DNA of 25,674 nucleotides from JBBDSV01 sp040904785 (GCA_040904785.1 JBBDSV010000069.1:1-25674); one strand, 5' to 3'; positions 1 to 7,617 are shown, counted from the first letter of the stretch. Program-made: numbers and translations. Notes: generated by a model not told the origin, from the sequence alone.

Positions 1-11
1 TTGCTCGAGTA

Positions 12-236
12 TCAGCTCGCGCGGGGTCGATGCACGGGACGGGTCACCAGGTCGTCGAGCAGAGCACGGGTGGCAGCGGCGATGTCGTCGACCGCACGGT
101 CGAAGACGACCCGATTCGCCGCCGACGGCGTGCGGTACCCAGAGATCTTGCGGACGAACTGGCGGGATGCGTCCTCGATGTCGGTATCCGTCGGCGCAGG
201 TTCGGTGCCGCGGAGCTGGTGGATACTGCGACACAT
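12..236 (-). CDS. DUF2277 family protein
   Basis: A 74-residue protein beginning MCRSIHQLRG and containing a VRKISGYRTPS segment and a C-terminal helix with ALLDDLVTR. This is the layout I recall for the small DUF2277 family (MCRNI..L start, YVRKISG..KPS middle, LL..L end). The frame is open 15 codons further upstream, but I chose the ATG at 236 because family members start with MC(R) and a GAGAGGA ribosome-binding site lies just before it. The family function is unknown. It has no signal peptide or membrane segment. It is divergent from the DUF805 gene at 338. Confidence 0.85.
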   Translation of the reverse strand: MCRSIHQLRGTEPAPTDTDIEDASRQFVRKISGYRTPSAANRVVFDRAVDDIAAATRALLDDLVTRPVHRPRAS

Positions 237-337
237 CTGCTGGTCCTCTCCCGGGCCGTCGGCCCGTGTCCCGTACGGCAATACTGGTCAATATGCTCGC
301 GTCCGAAGCTTGACGGTACGGACAAGGAGCGTGTTTC

Positions 338-964
338 GTGGATTCTGCGGCGCGGGCGCCGGAAGCTCCGGCGGCTTGGTATCGCGATCCGACGGGACGC
401 CACCAGTATCGCTACTTCGATGGTCGTGCGTGGACTGCCCACGTCGCAAACGACGGGGTGACCGCGACCGATGCGCTCGACGCGCCACCGCCGCCCCCAC
501 CGCCGGCAGGTGCTGCGCCGGCAGGCGCGGAGATCCAGGCGAGCCATGCGTCGGCATCGGTCGGTATCGCGACCGGTGATGGTCCACGGCCGCGAGGCTT
601 CCTCGCAACCATTGCGCACTGCCTCGAGCACGCGACGGATTTCCGGGGACGCGCTCCACGCGCCGAGTACTGGTGGTTCGCCCTGTTCCGGTTCCTCGTG
701 CTCTTCGTTGCGACGAATATCGGAATGCGCCTTGGCGGTGAATCGGGTGCCTACCAGTTGGCGCTGATCGTCCTTATCGTGCTGCTCGTGCCGTATCTGG
801 CGGTCAGCGTGCGTCGACTCCACGACATCGGTCTGCGCGGCTGGTTGATGCTGCTCGAGCTCGTGCCATTCGTCGGCTCAGTGGCCGTGATCGTGCTCAT
901 GACGGTCCAGTCTGAACCGCGTGCCAACCGTTTCGGACCGCCGATCACCCCTGCGTCGAACTGA
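338..964 (+). CDS. DUF2510 + DUF805 domain membrane protein
   Basis: 208 residues. Residues 14-36 hold a DUF2510 motif (WYRDP.G....YFDG..WT.HV), a short actinobacterial module often found at the N terminus of membrane proteins. A proline/alanine-rich linker (about 48-66) follows. Residues 88-200 form a DUF805 domain with FRGRAPRAEYWWF, three or four hydrophobic segments (about 114-130, 140-157, 168-190) and the diagnostic RRLHDIGLRGWL. The GTG start has an AAGGAG site 8 bases upstream. The protein is probably an inner-membrane protein with a cytoplasmic N-terminal module. Its function is unknown. Its last codons overlap the next ORF. Confidence 0.85.
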   Translation: MDSAARAPEAPAAWYRDPTGRHQYRYFDGRAWTAHVANDGVTATDALDAPPPPPPPAGAAPAGAEIQASHASASVGIATGDGPRPRGFLATIAHCLEHATDFRGRAPRAEYWWFALFRFLVLFVATNIGMRLGGESGAYQLALIVLIVLLVPYLAVSVRRLHDIGLRGWLMLLELVPFVGSVAVIVLMTVQSEPRANRFGPPITPASN

Positions 965-1451
965 TCGCTGCTCCAACGTCGGTCGCATGGCCGCGGAGCT
1001 CGCGCGGTCCTCGGGTATGCCGCCGGCGAACATCTCTCGCATGCAGCTCGCGGGCCACCTTCATGATGTCGGTCGTGCCTCGCTGCCGTCGGGGCTCGTG
1101 GAGAGCGACGCGCTCACCGACGAAGAGCGGGCATTGCTGCCGGGGTATCCCGCGCGGTCGGCGCAGATGCTCCAACTCATGGGTGGTCACTTCGTCGCCG
1201 ACGTCGTCCGCCACCACCGCGAGCGGTGGGACGAAACCGGCTTTCCTGATGGTCGGGAGCGTGAGTCGATTCACGAAGGTGCGCGCATTCTCGCGGTTGC
1301 CCACGCCGTCGACGAGATCGTGAGCCAGATCGGTGCAGCGCAAGCGCTCATCATGGCGCGGCTGCGGTCACGCGCTGGAACCGACCTCGATCCCGCGATC
1401 GTGGCGACGGCCACCACACATCTGCCGGCGATCTTGAGCGCGCGCAACTGA
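921..1451 (+). CDS. Degenerate HD-GYP-like domain protein
   Basis: 176 residues from the GTG at 921, which overlaps the DUF805 gene by 44 bases; an ATG at 987 is an alternative start. An HD fold is recognisable: AGHLHDVG (HD at 48-49), an HH pair at 98-99 in HHRERWDETGFPDG, and ARILAVAHAVDEI near 130. HD-GYP proteins hydrolyse cyclic di-GMP with a metal centre. Here several usual ligands look replaced: the first His of the HSxxV helix is absent (RCSNVGRMA), the HPxxG motif is YPARS, HHExxDGxGYP is HHRERWDETGFP, and ADxxDA is AHAVDE. It is therefore probably catalytically impaired or a regulatory derivative. Similarity begins before residue 23, which favours the upstream start. No receiver or sensor domain is present. 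Confidence 0.65.
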   Translation: MPTVSDRRSPLRRTDRCSNVGRMAAELARSSGMPPANISRMQLAGHLHDVGRASLPSGLVESDALTDEERALLPGYPARSAQMLQLMGGHFVADVVRHHRERWDETGFPDGRERESIHEGARILAVAHAVDEIVSQIGAAQALIMARLRSRAGTDLDPAIVATATTHLPAILSARN

Positions 1452-1476
1452 CCCGGACACACGACCAGAAACGACG

Positions 1477-1500
1477 AACGCCCCGCCGAAGCGGGGCGTT
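1477..1500. terminator. Bidirectional hairpin terminator
   Basis: A perfect 10-bp inverted repeat (arms 1477-1486 and 1491-1500, AACGCCCCGC type) closes a CGAA loop between the convergent HD-GYP-like gene (+) and the cold-shock gene (-). There is no long T tract, as is common for GC-rich actinobacterial terminators. On the - strand the hairpin is followed by a short T-containing stretch. It probably serves both genes. Confidence 0.75.
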
Positions 1501-1568
1501 GCGACAACCTTCATCTACGCTTTGGCGTCACGCCAGTGCACCGACGATGGTTGAGAGTCGGAGAGTGT

Positions 1569-1772
1569 TCAGGCGGGCATGACGTTCTGCGCCTGGGGAC
1601 CCTTCTGGCCCTGGCCGACTTCGAACGTCACCTGCTGACCCTCTTCGAGGCTCTTGTATCCCTGCATCTGAATTGCAGAGAAGTGGACGAACAGGTCCTC
1701 GCCGCCGTCGGCTGGGGCGATAAACCCGAAGCCCTTGTCGGCGTTGAACCACTTGACGGTGCCTTCTGGCAT
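1569..1772 (-). CDS. cspA: Cold-shock protein (CspA family)
   Basis: 67 residues, the normal length of a single cold-shock domain. RNP-1-like KGFGFIAP (residues 13-20) and RNP-2-like DLFVHFSAI (26-34) motifs are intact, and the sequence starts MPEGTVKWFN as in actinobacterial CspA. These OB-fold proteins bind single-stranded RNA and DNA and melt RNA secondary structure. The frame is open upstream, but the start is fixed by family alignment and an AAGGGA site about 8 bases before the ATG. The 94-base gap back to the DUF2236 stop could hold its own promoter and a leader; I see no clear -35/-10 pair. Confidence 0.95.
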   Translation of the reverse strand: MPEGTVKWFNADKGFGFIAPADGGEDLFVHFSAIQMQGYKSLEEGQQVTFEVGQGQKGPQAQNVMPA

Positions 1773-1866
1773 GTGTGTATCCCTTGTCTTTTCATATACG
1801 ACGCACGATGCCGGGTCGATCTCTAGTGAACGTGAGGCCGTGACACCCCGGACGATGTGCGCACGA

Positions 1867-2904
1867 TCAGGGTAGCGAAGGTGACCGCTGCGTGCGCGGC
1901 TGGCCATTTCGACGTGCGGCAAGACGCTCGGCAGGTGATGTTCCACTGATCACACGGATCCGGCCCAGCAGGCGTCGTGCCGCGGCGCGCGCACCGTCCG
2001 GGTCGCGCAGTTGCGTGATTTCCAGGGCCCGCCGGTGCGTGTCGGATAGTGAGGCGATCGCTCCCCGCAGGAGCGTGCGATAGGGCAAGCGCGCCACCAA
2101 CGGCAGTGGCGGCCGTCTCAGGAAGGCGAACAGCGCCCGCCCGCGGTCGTCGAGACCGAGGTCGGGCGCGTACCGAGTCAACGCGGACGTGAGCTCGACC
2201 ACCGAGCCAGGCAGCAATCCATCGACCAGCATCGGGAGCGGCAACGCTTGGGATCGCAGTGCTGCAATGGCGTCGCGGTCCCGCTCGATTGCCTCCAGGT
2301 CGACCCGCGGGTCGAGCAGCGCCGCCAACGTCGATTGCTCAGCAACGAACCGATCGCGGTCGCGGGACACCAAGGGGTAGGGGCTGAAGTAGTGGTCGGC
2401 AGCGAGAAACGATGACGTGAGCGCGAGCGAGACCCACGTCAGCAGCTCGGGATCGTCGGCACGATACGCACGGCCGTCGGGTGCGACGCCGCGCACCCGA
2501 GTGTGCATGGCTCGGACGCGACGTGCGACGGCGATCGCCTCGGCAGTCGAGCCGTAAACCGATGTGGTGACGTACTGCGATGTGCGCTGAAGTCGACCCA
2601 GCGGATCGGCTTCATAGCGTGAATGGTCGGTGACACCGGCGAGCGCCATCGGATGCGCAACTTGGAGCAACAGGCCGCGAATGCCGCCCGCAATCGCCGC
2701 CGGCTCGGCAATCAGCCGCCAGGAGGCGCTTGCCGGGCCGACGAGCCCGATGTCGCCGGGCGTTCCCTCCGGATCGAACGGTGGTGGACCGAACATGCGT
2801 GTCAACACTCGCCGGACGAGCGTTCGTGCACCCCGCACGCCGGGCGCGCGAATGGCCGACGACGCGGGTAGGTCGTCGGCCGTGTCAGTAGGTGGTGTCT
2901 CCAT
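1867..2904 (-). CDS. DUF2236 (MpaB/Lcp-like) putative oxygenase
   Basis: 345 residues. The central block is typical of actinobacterial DUF2236 proteins: GLLLQVAHPMALAGVTDHSRYEADPLGRLQRT (about 77-108), followed by MHTRVRG (133-139) and DPELLTWV (151-158). This family is related to latex-clearing protein and the mpaB oxygenase, helical proteins thought to bind haem. The residue after WV, which I recall as His in most relatives (WVH), is Ser159 here. The ATG at 2904 was chosen over an in-frame codon at 2985 because it is preceded by GAAGGGT and overlaps the previous gene by 20 bases, a sign of translational coupling. Substrate unknown. Confidence 0.8.
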   Translation of the reverse strand: METPPTDTADDLPASSAIRAPGVRGARTLVRRVLTRMFGPPPFDPEGTPGDIGLVGPASASWRLIAEPAAIAGGIRGLLLQVAHPMALAGVTDHSRYEADPLGRLQRTSQYVTTSVYGSTAEAIAVARRVRAMHTRVRGVAPDGRAYRADDPELLTWVSLALTSSFLAADHYFSPYPLVSRDRDRFVAEQSTLAALLDPRVDLEAIERDRDAIAALRSQALPLPMLVDGLLPGSVVELTSALTRYAPDLGLDDRGRALFAFLRRPPLPLVARLPYRTLLRGAIASLSDTHRRALEITQLRDPDGARAAARRLLGRIRVISGTSPAERLAARRNGQPRTQRSPSLP

Positions 2905-3307
2905 ACCCTTCGAGCACCTCGTCAAGCGTGAGTTGGCCGGCCAACATGGCTGCACCTGCCGCGCGCCTCGTCGTATCGGGCGCATCGAGGCTCTCGCCCG
3001 TCAGCGCGCTCCACCACCACCGCATGCCCCGTGGTGCGTTGGTGACGCCCAGATGCACGAACGAACGATCAATGCGGCCGAGGAAGACGAACTCGGTGAC
3101 GACGTCGTCGACGATGTCGTGGACATGGGCGTCGTCGGGGTAGTCGGCGCGCAAGGCGGGAAGGGTGTCGTTGCGTGTCTCCAGCCGCGCATAGCGTCGC
3201 GCCGCGGGACTATCGGATTGCGCAATTCGCGTGCGTGCTTCGCGCCACAGCAGCCGTTGGCGAGCGAACCAGTCCCAGGCGTATGCCGGAGGTGCGCTGG
3301 CAGGCAT
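2885..3307 (-). CDS. Hypothetical protein upstream of DUF2236 gene
   Basis: 140 residues that I do not recognise. It has an aromatic N terminus (YAWDWFARQRLLWREA), an acidic middle (about 54-70) and a tryptophan cluster MRWWWSALTG around residue 97. No signal peptide, membrane segment or metal motif is evident. The ATG at 3307 has AGGGA about 7 bases upstream. Its 3' end overlaps the DUF2236 start by 20 bases in a different frame, so the two are almost certainly one operon and may act together. It is divergent from the GroES-like gene. Confidence 0.7.
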   Translation of the reverse strand: MPASAPPAYAWDWFARQRLLWREARTRIAQSDSPAARRYARLETRNDTLPALRADYPDDAHVHDIVDDVVTEFVFLGRIDRSFVHLGVTNAPRGMRWWWSALTGESLDAPDTTRRAAGAAMLAGQLTLDEVLEGYGDTTY

Positions 3308-3451
3308 GACGGGTCCCTGTCACGGATCGACGCACGGTTCCCGGGAACGGTGGCCGGGGATGGCCGTACCGCCGAAGGCTATCCCAGCCCGATGCGCCGC
3401 AGCCGATTGCTCGCTGCGTCGGTCGGTGTGCTCACCGCTACGCTCGCCGTC

Positions 3452-3811
3452 ATGACCACGACCACGACCGCTCCTTCCGACACGAGCGCCGACGAGGCGC
3501 CACCACGGAGCATCGCCATGCTCGGCGACCGCGTGCTCGTTGCACCGCCCGGCGATGCGGAACGCCGGACGAAAGGCGGCATTCTCATTCCCGCCACCGC
3601 GGCGTCGATCGACCGGAAGGGCATCTGGGGGGCGGCAATCGGCGTCGGCCCGCATGTCCGCCATGTCGGCATCGGCGACGAGGTCCTCTATGTCCCCGAA
3701 GATGCCGTCGAGGTTGAAGTCCAAGGCGATCCGTACCTCGTCGTGCGTGAGCGCGACGTGCACGCGGTCGCATCGACTCGTCGAGACGGAGCGACCGGGC
3801 TGTACCTCTAA
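3452..3811 (+). CDS. Divergent GroES/Cpn10-like protein
   Basis: 119 residues. After a Thr/Ala-rich N terminus, the Cpn10 fold is clear: LGDRVLVAPPG (about 24-34), KGGILIPATA replacing the GGI(V/L)LP mobile loop, VGPH...VGIGDEVLY, and a C-terminal YLVVRERDVHAV. The tail ends GLYL, as I recall for a separate GroES-like group in actinobacteria. Co-chaperonins cap GroEL, but no groEL is nearby and the role of this paralogue is uncertain. The frame stays open far upstream. I chose the ATG at 3452 because homology begins just after it and a TACGCT -10-like hexamer (3439-3444) ends 7 bases before it, which fits a leaderless message. An ATG at 3392 is the alternative. Confidence 0.75.
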   Translation: MTTTTTAPSDTSADEAPPRSIAMLGDRVLVAPPGDAERRTKGGILIPATAASIDRKGIWGAAIGVGPHVRHVGIGDEVLYVPEDAVEVEVQGDPYLVVRERDVHAVASTRRDGATGLYL

Positions 3812-3826
3812 TTCTCGGAGTACGTC

Positions 3827-4924
3827 ATGTCGGGGCACCAGTCGTCATCCGTGGACACCGTCGCCTCGGCGAGCGCAGTAGGCCCGCCGCCGGGCATGCG
3901 TGTTCGGCTGTCCTCCAATGAATCGCCGATCGGCCCGTCTCCGACAGCGATCGAAGCCGCGGGGCGAGCCCTTGCTCAGGGCCATCGCTATCCCGACGAT
4001 CAGTCAGAAGTGCTGCGAGGGGCACTTGCGGCCGAGTATGGGCGTGACGAGCGCGAGGTCGCCGTCGGCAACGGGTCGGCCGCGCTGCTGATGGATGCCA
4101 TCGCGGCGGTCGGCGCCGGTGGGGATGTCCTCGCATTCGAACGTTCGTTCATCGTCTACCGGCTGGCCGCAGCGAACGTTTCCGCTCGCTATGTCGAGGT
4201 TCCCACGGGGCCGCCGCCGAGTGTCGCGGGGCCGGGTTACATCCGTGACCCCGAGCGGTTGCTCGATGCCGTGGGCGCACGGACGCGGGCCGTCGTGCTC
4301 GACAATCCCGGCAACCCGACCGGCACCCATCTTGCGCCCGACGATCTTCGCGAACTCGTCACGAGTATTCCGGAGTACCTCACCGTGATCATCGACGAGG
4401 CCTACCGTCACTTCGCGGTCGACGATGTCGACTACGCGACGGTCGAAGAACTTGGTATCGACCATCCACGTCTCGTCGTGCTTGACACGTTTTCGAAGGC
4501 GCATGCCCTGGCCGGATTGCGTATCGGCGTGGTCCGTGGCCCGGCCGAACTGGTCGGGCACTTCGATGCGCGGCGCCCGCGATTCAACGTGACCGCGCCG
4601 GCGCAGGCCGCGGCTCTCGCCAGTCTCGCCGACCGCGATCACCTCGCCGAAGTCGTGGCCGTCACCCGGGCGGGGCGCCGACGCATGGCGGACGTGCTTG
4701 CGGACGCCGGAGTGATCTACACCGACAGTCGCGCGAACTTCCTGACCATTGAACTCGGCGAGGCGGCTGGTCCGACGATCGCCGCGTTCGCGCAGCGCGG
4801 TATCGGCGTGCGCGACCTTGGCGCGTACGGCATGCACGACCAGATGCGTGTCACCGTCGGCACAGCGGCCGACGTCGACGCATTCTTGGAGGCAGCCGCC
4901 GAGATCCTGCCGAGGCGTGCCTGA
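3827..4924 (+). CDS. hisC: HisC-type PLP aminotransferase
   Basis: 365 residues, normal for histidinol-phosphate aminotransferase and its aromatic aminotransferase relatives (fold type I PLP enzymes). Visible are the N-terminal LSSNESPIGPSP, RYPD near residue 55, DNPGNPTGT for cofactor ring contacts, DEAYRHF, the Schiff-base lysine K224 in TFSKAHALAGLRIG, and the C-terminal R-V-T-V-G phosphate-side arginine region. The ATG at 3827 has a CGGAG site upstream. No other his genes are present, so the substrate could be histidinol phosphate or an aromatic 2-oxo acid. The stop codon overlaps the next ATG by one base (TGATG). Confidence 0.8.
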   Translation: MSGHQSSSVDTVASASAVGPPPGMRVRLSSNESPIGPSPTAIEAAGRALAQGHRYPDDQSEVLRGALAAEYGRDEREVAVGNGSAALLMDAIAAVGAGGDVLAFERSFIVYRLAAANVSARYVEVPTGPPPSVAGPGYIRDPERLLDAVGARTRAVVLDNPGNPTGTHLAPDDLRELVTSIPEYLTVIIDEAYRHFAVDDVDYATVEELGIDHPRLVVLDTFSKAHALAGLRIGVVRGPAELVGHFDARRPRFNVTAPAQAAALASLADRDHLAEVVAVTRAGRRRMADVLADAGVIYTDSRANFLTIELGEAAGPTIAAFAQRGIGVRDLGAYGMHDQMRVTVGTAADVDAFLEAAAEILPRRA

Positions 4925-5436
4925 TGCGTCTGCGCTGGGCGTGGATCGGTGTGTGCGTCGCCCTGCTGGCCGGATGCGGCAGCGACACCATTTCGGTCGC
5001 CGATGTCGCCCCGCCCGAACGGATCCCTCCGGTCGATGCCGAGCTTGCCGACGGTGGCTGGCCGGAGACCGCCGCCTGGATTCGGCGTGAACTGGAAGCC
5101 GGCCGTCCCGTGATCGTCAACATCTTCGCGTCGTGGTGCGTGCCGTGTCAGCGCGAAATGCCGCTCGTCCTCGAGACGGCACGTGCGCATGACGATGTGG
5201 CGTTCCTCGGGATCGACCACCTCGACCAGCGGGACAACGGGGCGCGCTTCCTCGAGGAGTATTCGGTCGACATCCCGACGATCTATGACGTGGCCGGGGA
5301 CGTCGCCGCCGCCGTGCAGGCGCGCGGCATGCCGACGACCGTCGCGTTCGATCTCGACGGAGAGCTTGTCGTCCACCACACCGGCGAGCTGACACAACGC
5401 GCGCTCGACGAGATGGTGGCGACGATCACCCGGTGA
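4924..5436 (+). CDS. TlpA/ResA-like thioredoxin lipoprotein
   Basis: 170 residues. The N terminus is a lipoprotein signal peptide with lipobox LAGC (Cys18), so the protein should be anchored outside the cytoplasmic membrane. A thioredoxin fold follows with NIFASWCVPCQREMP (active-site Cys72 and Cys75) and a cis-proline segment RGMPTTVAF. Such proteins reduce or isomerise disulfides of exported proteins, including cytochrome c maturation clients. It starts at the TGATG junction with the aminotransferase gene, so the two are translationally coupled. The functional link is unclear. It converges with the YqeY gene, overlapping it by 11 bases. Confidence 0.88.
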   Translation: MRLRWAWIGVCVALLAGCGSDTISVADVAPPERIPPVDAELADGGWPETAAWIRRELEAGRPVIVNIFASWCVPCQREMPLVLETARAHDDVAFLGIDHLDQRDNGARFLEEYSVDIPTIYDVAGDVAAAVQARGMPTTVAFDLDGELVVHHTGELTQRALDEMVATITR

Positions 5437-5884
5437 GACGGTGCTTGACGATCGCCGAGACGCGTCCGCCGTCGGCCCGTCCCGCGACGTTGGCCATCGC
5501 GGCCTTCATCACCGTCCCCATGTCCTGCGGCCCGCTCGCGCCAGACTCTTGGATGGCCGCAGCGACGATTGCCTCCAATTCGTCGTCCGTGAGCTGCGCG
5601 GGGAGGTACGCCTCGTAGATCGCGGCTTCCGCTGTCTCGCTGGCCGCCTGTTCGCTTCGTCCCGCGTTCGCGTACGCATCCGCGGCCTCACGGCGGCGCT
5701 TGACCTCGGTGGCGAGCACCTTGTGGACAACGTCGTCGCTGAGCCTGCCCTGGGGTCCGAGCCCGTCGGCGACGGCACGATTCTTGAGGGCCGCAAGCGC
5801 CATGCGCAGCGCAGAGGTGCGCGCCTTGTCCCGTGCCTTCATCGCGGCGTGCAGGTCGGACTCGATCGTCTCGTGCAATGTCAC
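5426..5884 (-). CDS. GatB/YqeY domain protein
   Basis: 152 residues, the usual size of stand-alone YqeY proteins. It shows the family pattern: an N-terminal L...I..DL..AMKARDK.R...LRM..AALKN, a helical middle containing EVKRRREAADAY, EAAIYEAYLPAQLTDDEL, and a C-terminal MG.VMKAAMANVAGRADG. The C terminus resembles the tRNA-binding tail of GatB, the amidotransferase subunit, and a role in tRNA-dependent amidation has been proposed but is not settled. It is probably co-transcribed with the hypothetical gene 33 bases upstream. Confidence 0.9.
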   Translation of the reverse strand: MTLHETIESDLHAAMKARDKARTSALRMALAALKNRAVADGLGPQGRLSDDVVHKVLATEVKRRREAADAYANAGRSEQAASETAEAAIYEAYLPAQLTDDELEAIVAAAIQESGASGPQDMGTVMKAAMANVAGRADGGRVSAIVKHRLTG

Positions 5885-5917
5885 GGTTTGCTTTCGTGTC
5901 GTGCGTTCGGTGGTGGG

Positions 5918-6310
5918 TCAGCTGTCGACGGCTGCGAGATGGACGTCGAGTTCGTCGGCAAGTACCAGTCGGACTGGTCCCATGCCCAGATCGTAGATCC
6001 GTTCTGCGCGGCCGCGCAGTGCCGTCCACCACGCGGGATCTGTGGTCCGGTGTGCGCCCGTCACCAGAACATCGATCGTCGCGCGCAGGTCACGCCGGGG
6101 ATGGCGGCATCGTCCCGCGAGTCGGTAGCCGAGCGCTTCGAGTTCGCCTTGCTGGTCGGTGGGCAGATCAAACCCGTCGATCGTGATGGTCGCGGGAGGT
6201 CCGACACGTCGGACAGGAAGTTCGTCGGTCAGCGACAGCTGCGGGCGTGAGATGACACGCACGAGCACCGCACCCTCGAGGCGCGACTCGCGATCGAGCG
6301 TGATGGGCAC
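5918..6310 (-). CDS. Hypothetical protein
   Basis: 130 residues from a GTG at 6310 with a weak GAGAGA site upstream. I do not recognise a family. The sequence is soluble and Arg/Leu-rich, with a beta-rich first half (GAVLVRVISRPQLSL, ATITIDGFDLP) and a second half containing DPAWWTALRGRAERIYDLGMGPVRLVLADEL. It contains a cluster GYRLAGRCRHPRRDLRATIDV. It lies 33 bases before the YqeY gene on the same strand. Coding is supported by the gap it fills and by plausible codon usage, not by homology. Confidence 0.55.
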   Translation of the reverse strand: MPITLDRESRLEGAVLVRVISRPQLSLTDELPVRRVGPPATITIDGFDLPTDQQGELEALGYRLAGRCRHPRRDLRATIDVLVTGAHRTTDPAWWTALRGRAERIYDLGMGPVRLVLADELDVHLAAVDS

Positions 6311-6361
6311 AGGTCTCTCGGATGCGGCGGCGACGAGTGGAGGGAATACTCGCAGGAACGA

Positions 6362-6376
6362 ACGTGAGAGTCACGT
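6362..6376. promoter_or_regulatory. Inverted repeat between divergent genes
   Basis: Perfect 6-bp arms ACGTGA and TCACGT flank a GAG spacer, in the 138-base region between the divergent hypothetical gene (start 6310) and the dehydrogenase-like gene (start 6449). It could be a regulator binding site; no regulator gene is adjacent, and a short repeat can occur by chance. Confidence 0.3.
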
Positions 6377-6448
6377 ATGCGCGACGGGCGGCATCGGCCG
6401 GCGTGCAACCAGTCGATGGGGCGTCTCCAAGCGTCGAGAGAGGGCCGC

Positions 6449-7537
6449 GTGGCAGTCGTTTCCGTCATCGGTGCAACGGGATTCACCGGACGCCGAATCG
6501 TCACGAAGCTCGCCGCGCGCGGCCACACCGTCGTTGCGATCGGGCGGGATGCCGAACGATTGGCTGCGGCGTGTGAAGGCCTTGTCGGAGTCATCGAACG
6601 TCGCGTCGATCTCACCGAACCCGGTGCACTACCACGCGCGCTCGTCGGCACATCGGTCGCAGTGGCGGCGGTCGGACCCTTCACGCGGTACGGGTCCCTC
6701 ATGGTGGCGGCCGCACTGGACGCCGGTGTCGATCTGGTGGATATCGCGGGAGAGCAGTCGGCGGTCCGGGCAATGATTGCCGACTACGAGACGGCGGCGG
6801 TCGATGCCGGCGTCCGGCTCGTACCGAGCGCCGGATTCGAATTCTGGCTCGGCGATGTCCTCGCCGACCTCGTTGCGCCGATTGGCGACGTGGACCAGAT
6901 TCAGGTCGCCTACGCCGTCGATGCGTCGTCCGGGCGCGGTCCGACGGCGTCGCGGGGGACACGACGCACCGTGATCGACGTTGTGGGGCGGGAGTTCATC
7001 GCGCTGGCCAACGGCCGGCTTGTCACGCAGTCGATCGCCGAGACCCGGCGGATCGCGTGGTTCCCGCGTCCCGTCGGACCGCGGCACACGATCGGTATCG
7101 GCGGCACCGAGTGCCTCAGTCTCCCACGACGGCATCCGCACCTGCAGACGGTCGAGACGGCGCTCGCCGTGCCCGGCTGGAAGGCGGAACTCCTCCAGGC
7201 ATGCGTACCGCTGGTGCGTCGTCGCAGGGTGCGTTCGGCGCTTGAGTGCTGGGTCGACACGCGAGCTCGCGAAGCCGATGATGATCGTGTCGCCGGCGCG
7301 CGGTGGTCGGTCGTGGCCGAAGGTCGTGGCCGCCGGTCGCGTGCGCGAGCGTGGGCAACCGGGCGTGATCCGTATGGGTGCACGGCCGACCTGGTTGCTG
7401 ACGTGGTCGAACGTCTCGAGGTTGGCGGAGGATCGCCGGGAGTTTGCTCGCCGGCAGAAGTGGCAGATCCAGCGAGCATGCTCGATCAGCTGGCGGGCGC
7501 CGACCGGCTTCGCTGGGGGATCGTCGGCGACCGCTGA
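6449..7537 (+). CDS. Saccharopine dehydrogenase-like / trans-acting enoyl reductase family protein
   Basis: 362 residues. The N terminus is a Rossmann dinucleotide-binding motif, VSVIGATGFTGRRIV (GATGFTG at 8-14), followed by HTVVAIGRDAERLAAA. Then come AVAAVGPFTRYG, YGSLMVAAALDAGVDLVDIAGE and VRLVPSAGFEFWLGDVLADL, a layout shared by saccharopine dehydrogenase-like proteins and mycobacterial trans-acting enoyl reductases. It is probably an NAD(P)-dependent oxidoreductase; the substrate (fatty acyl or lipid intermediate) cannot be read from the sequence. The frame is open 24 codons upstream, but GTG 6449 has a strong GAGAGAGGG site 5 bases away and sits right before the Rossmann strand. Confidence 0.8.
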   Translation: MAVVSVIGATGFTGRRIVTKLAARGHTVVAIGRDAERLAAACEGLVGVIERRVDLTEPGALPRALVGTSVAVAAVGPFTRYGSLMVAAALDAGVDLVDIAGEQSAVRAMIADYETAAVDAGVRLVPSAGFEFWLGDVLADLVAPIGDVDQIQVAYAVDASSGRGPTASRGTRRTVIDVVGREFIALANGRLVTQSIAETRRIAWFPRPVGPRHTIGIGGTECLSLPRRHPHLQTVETALAVPGWKAELLQACVPLVRRRRVRSALECWVDTRAREADDDRVAGARWSVVAEGRGRRSRARAWATGRDPYGCTADLVADVVERLEVGGGSPGVCSPAEVADPASMLDQLAGADRLRWGIVGDR

Positions 7538-7617
7538 TCGGTCACCGCATCACCATCGCGCTGCGAACCGCCGAGATGGCGCTATGTTCGGAAACCACGC
7601 GGGGCAGGAGTACAACG

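Noticed and set aside
481..512. CCG/CCA-rich repeat
   Set aside because: It encodes the proline-rich linker between DUF2510 and DUF805 and is not a separate repeat element.
921..964. Possible frameshift joining the DUF805 and HD-GYP-like genes
   Set aside because: The DUF805 domain ends naturally (NRFGPP then a short tail), and the HD-like part has its own start codons, so two overlapping genes is simpler.
2630..3451. Long upstream extension of the GroES-like frame
   Set aside because: This part runs antisense to the DUF2236 and 140-residue genes and shows no homology; only the last 119 codons resemble Cpn10.
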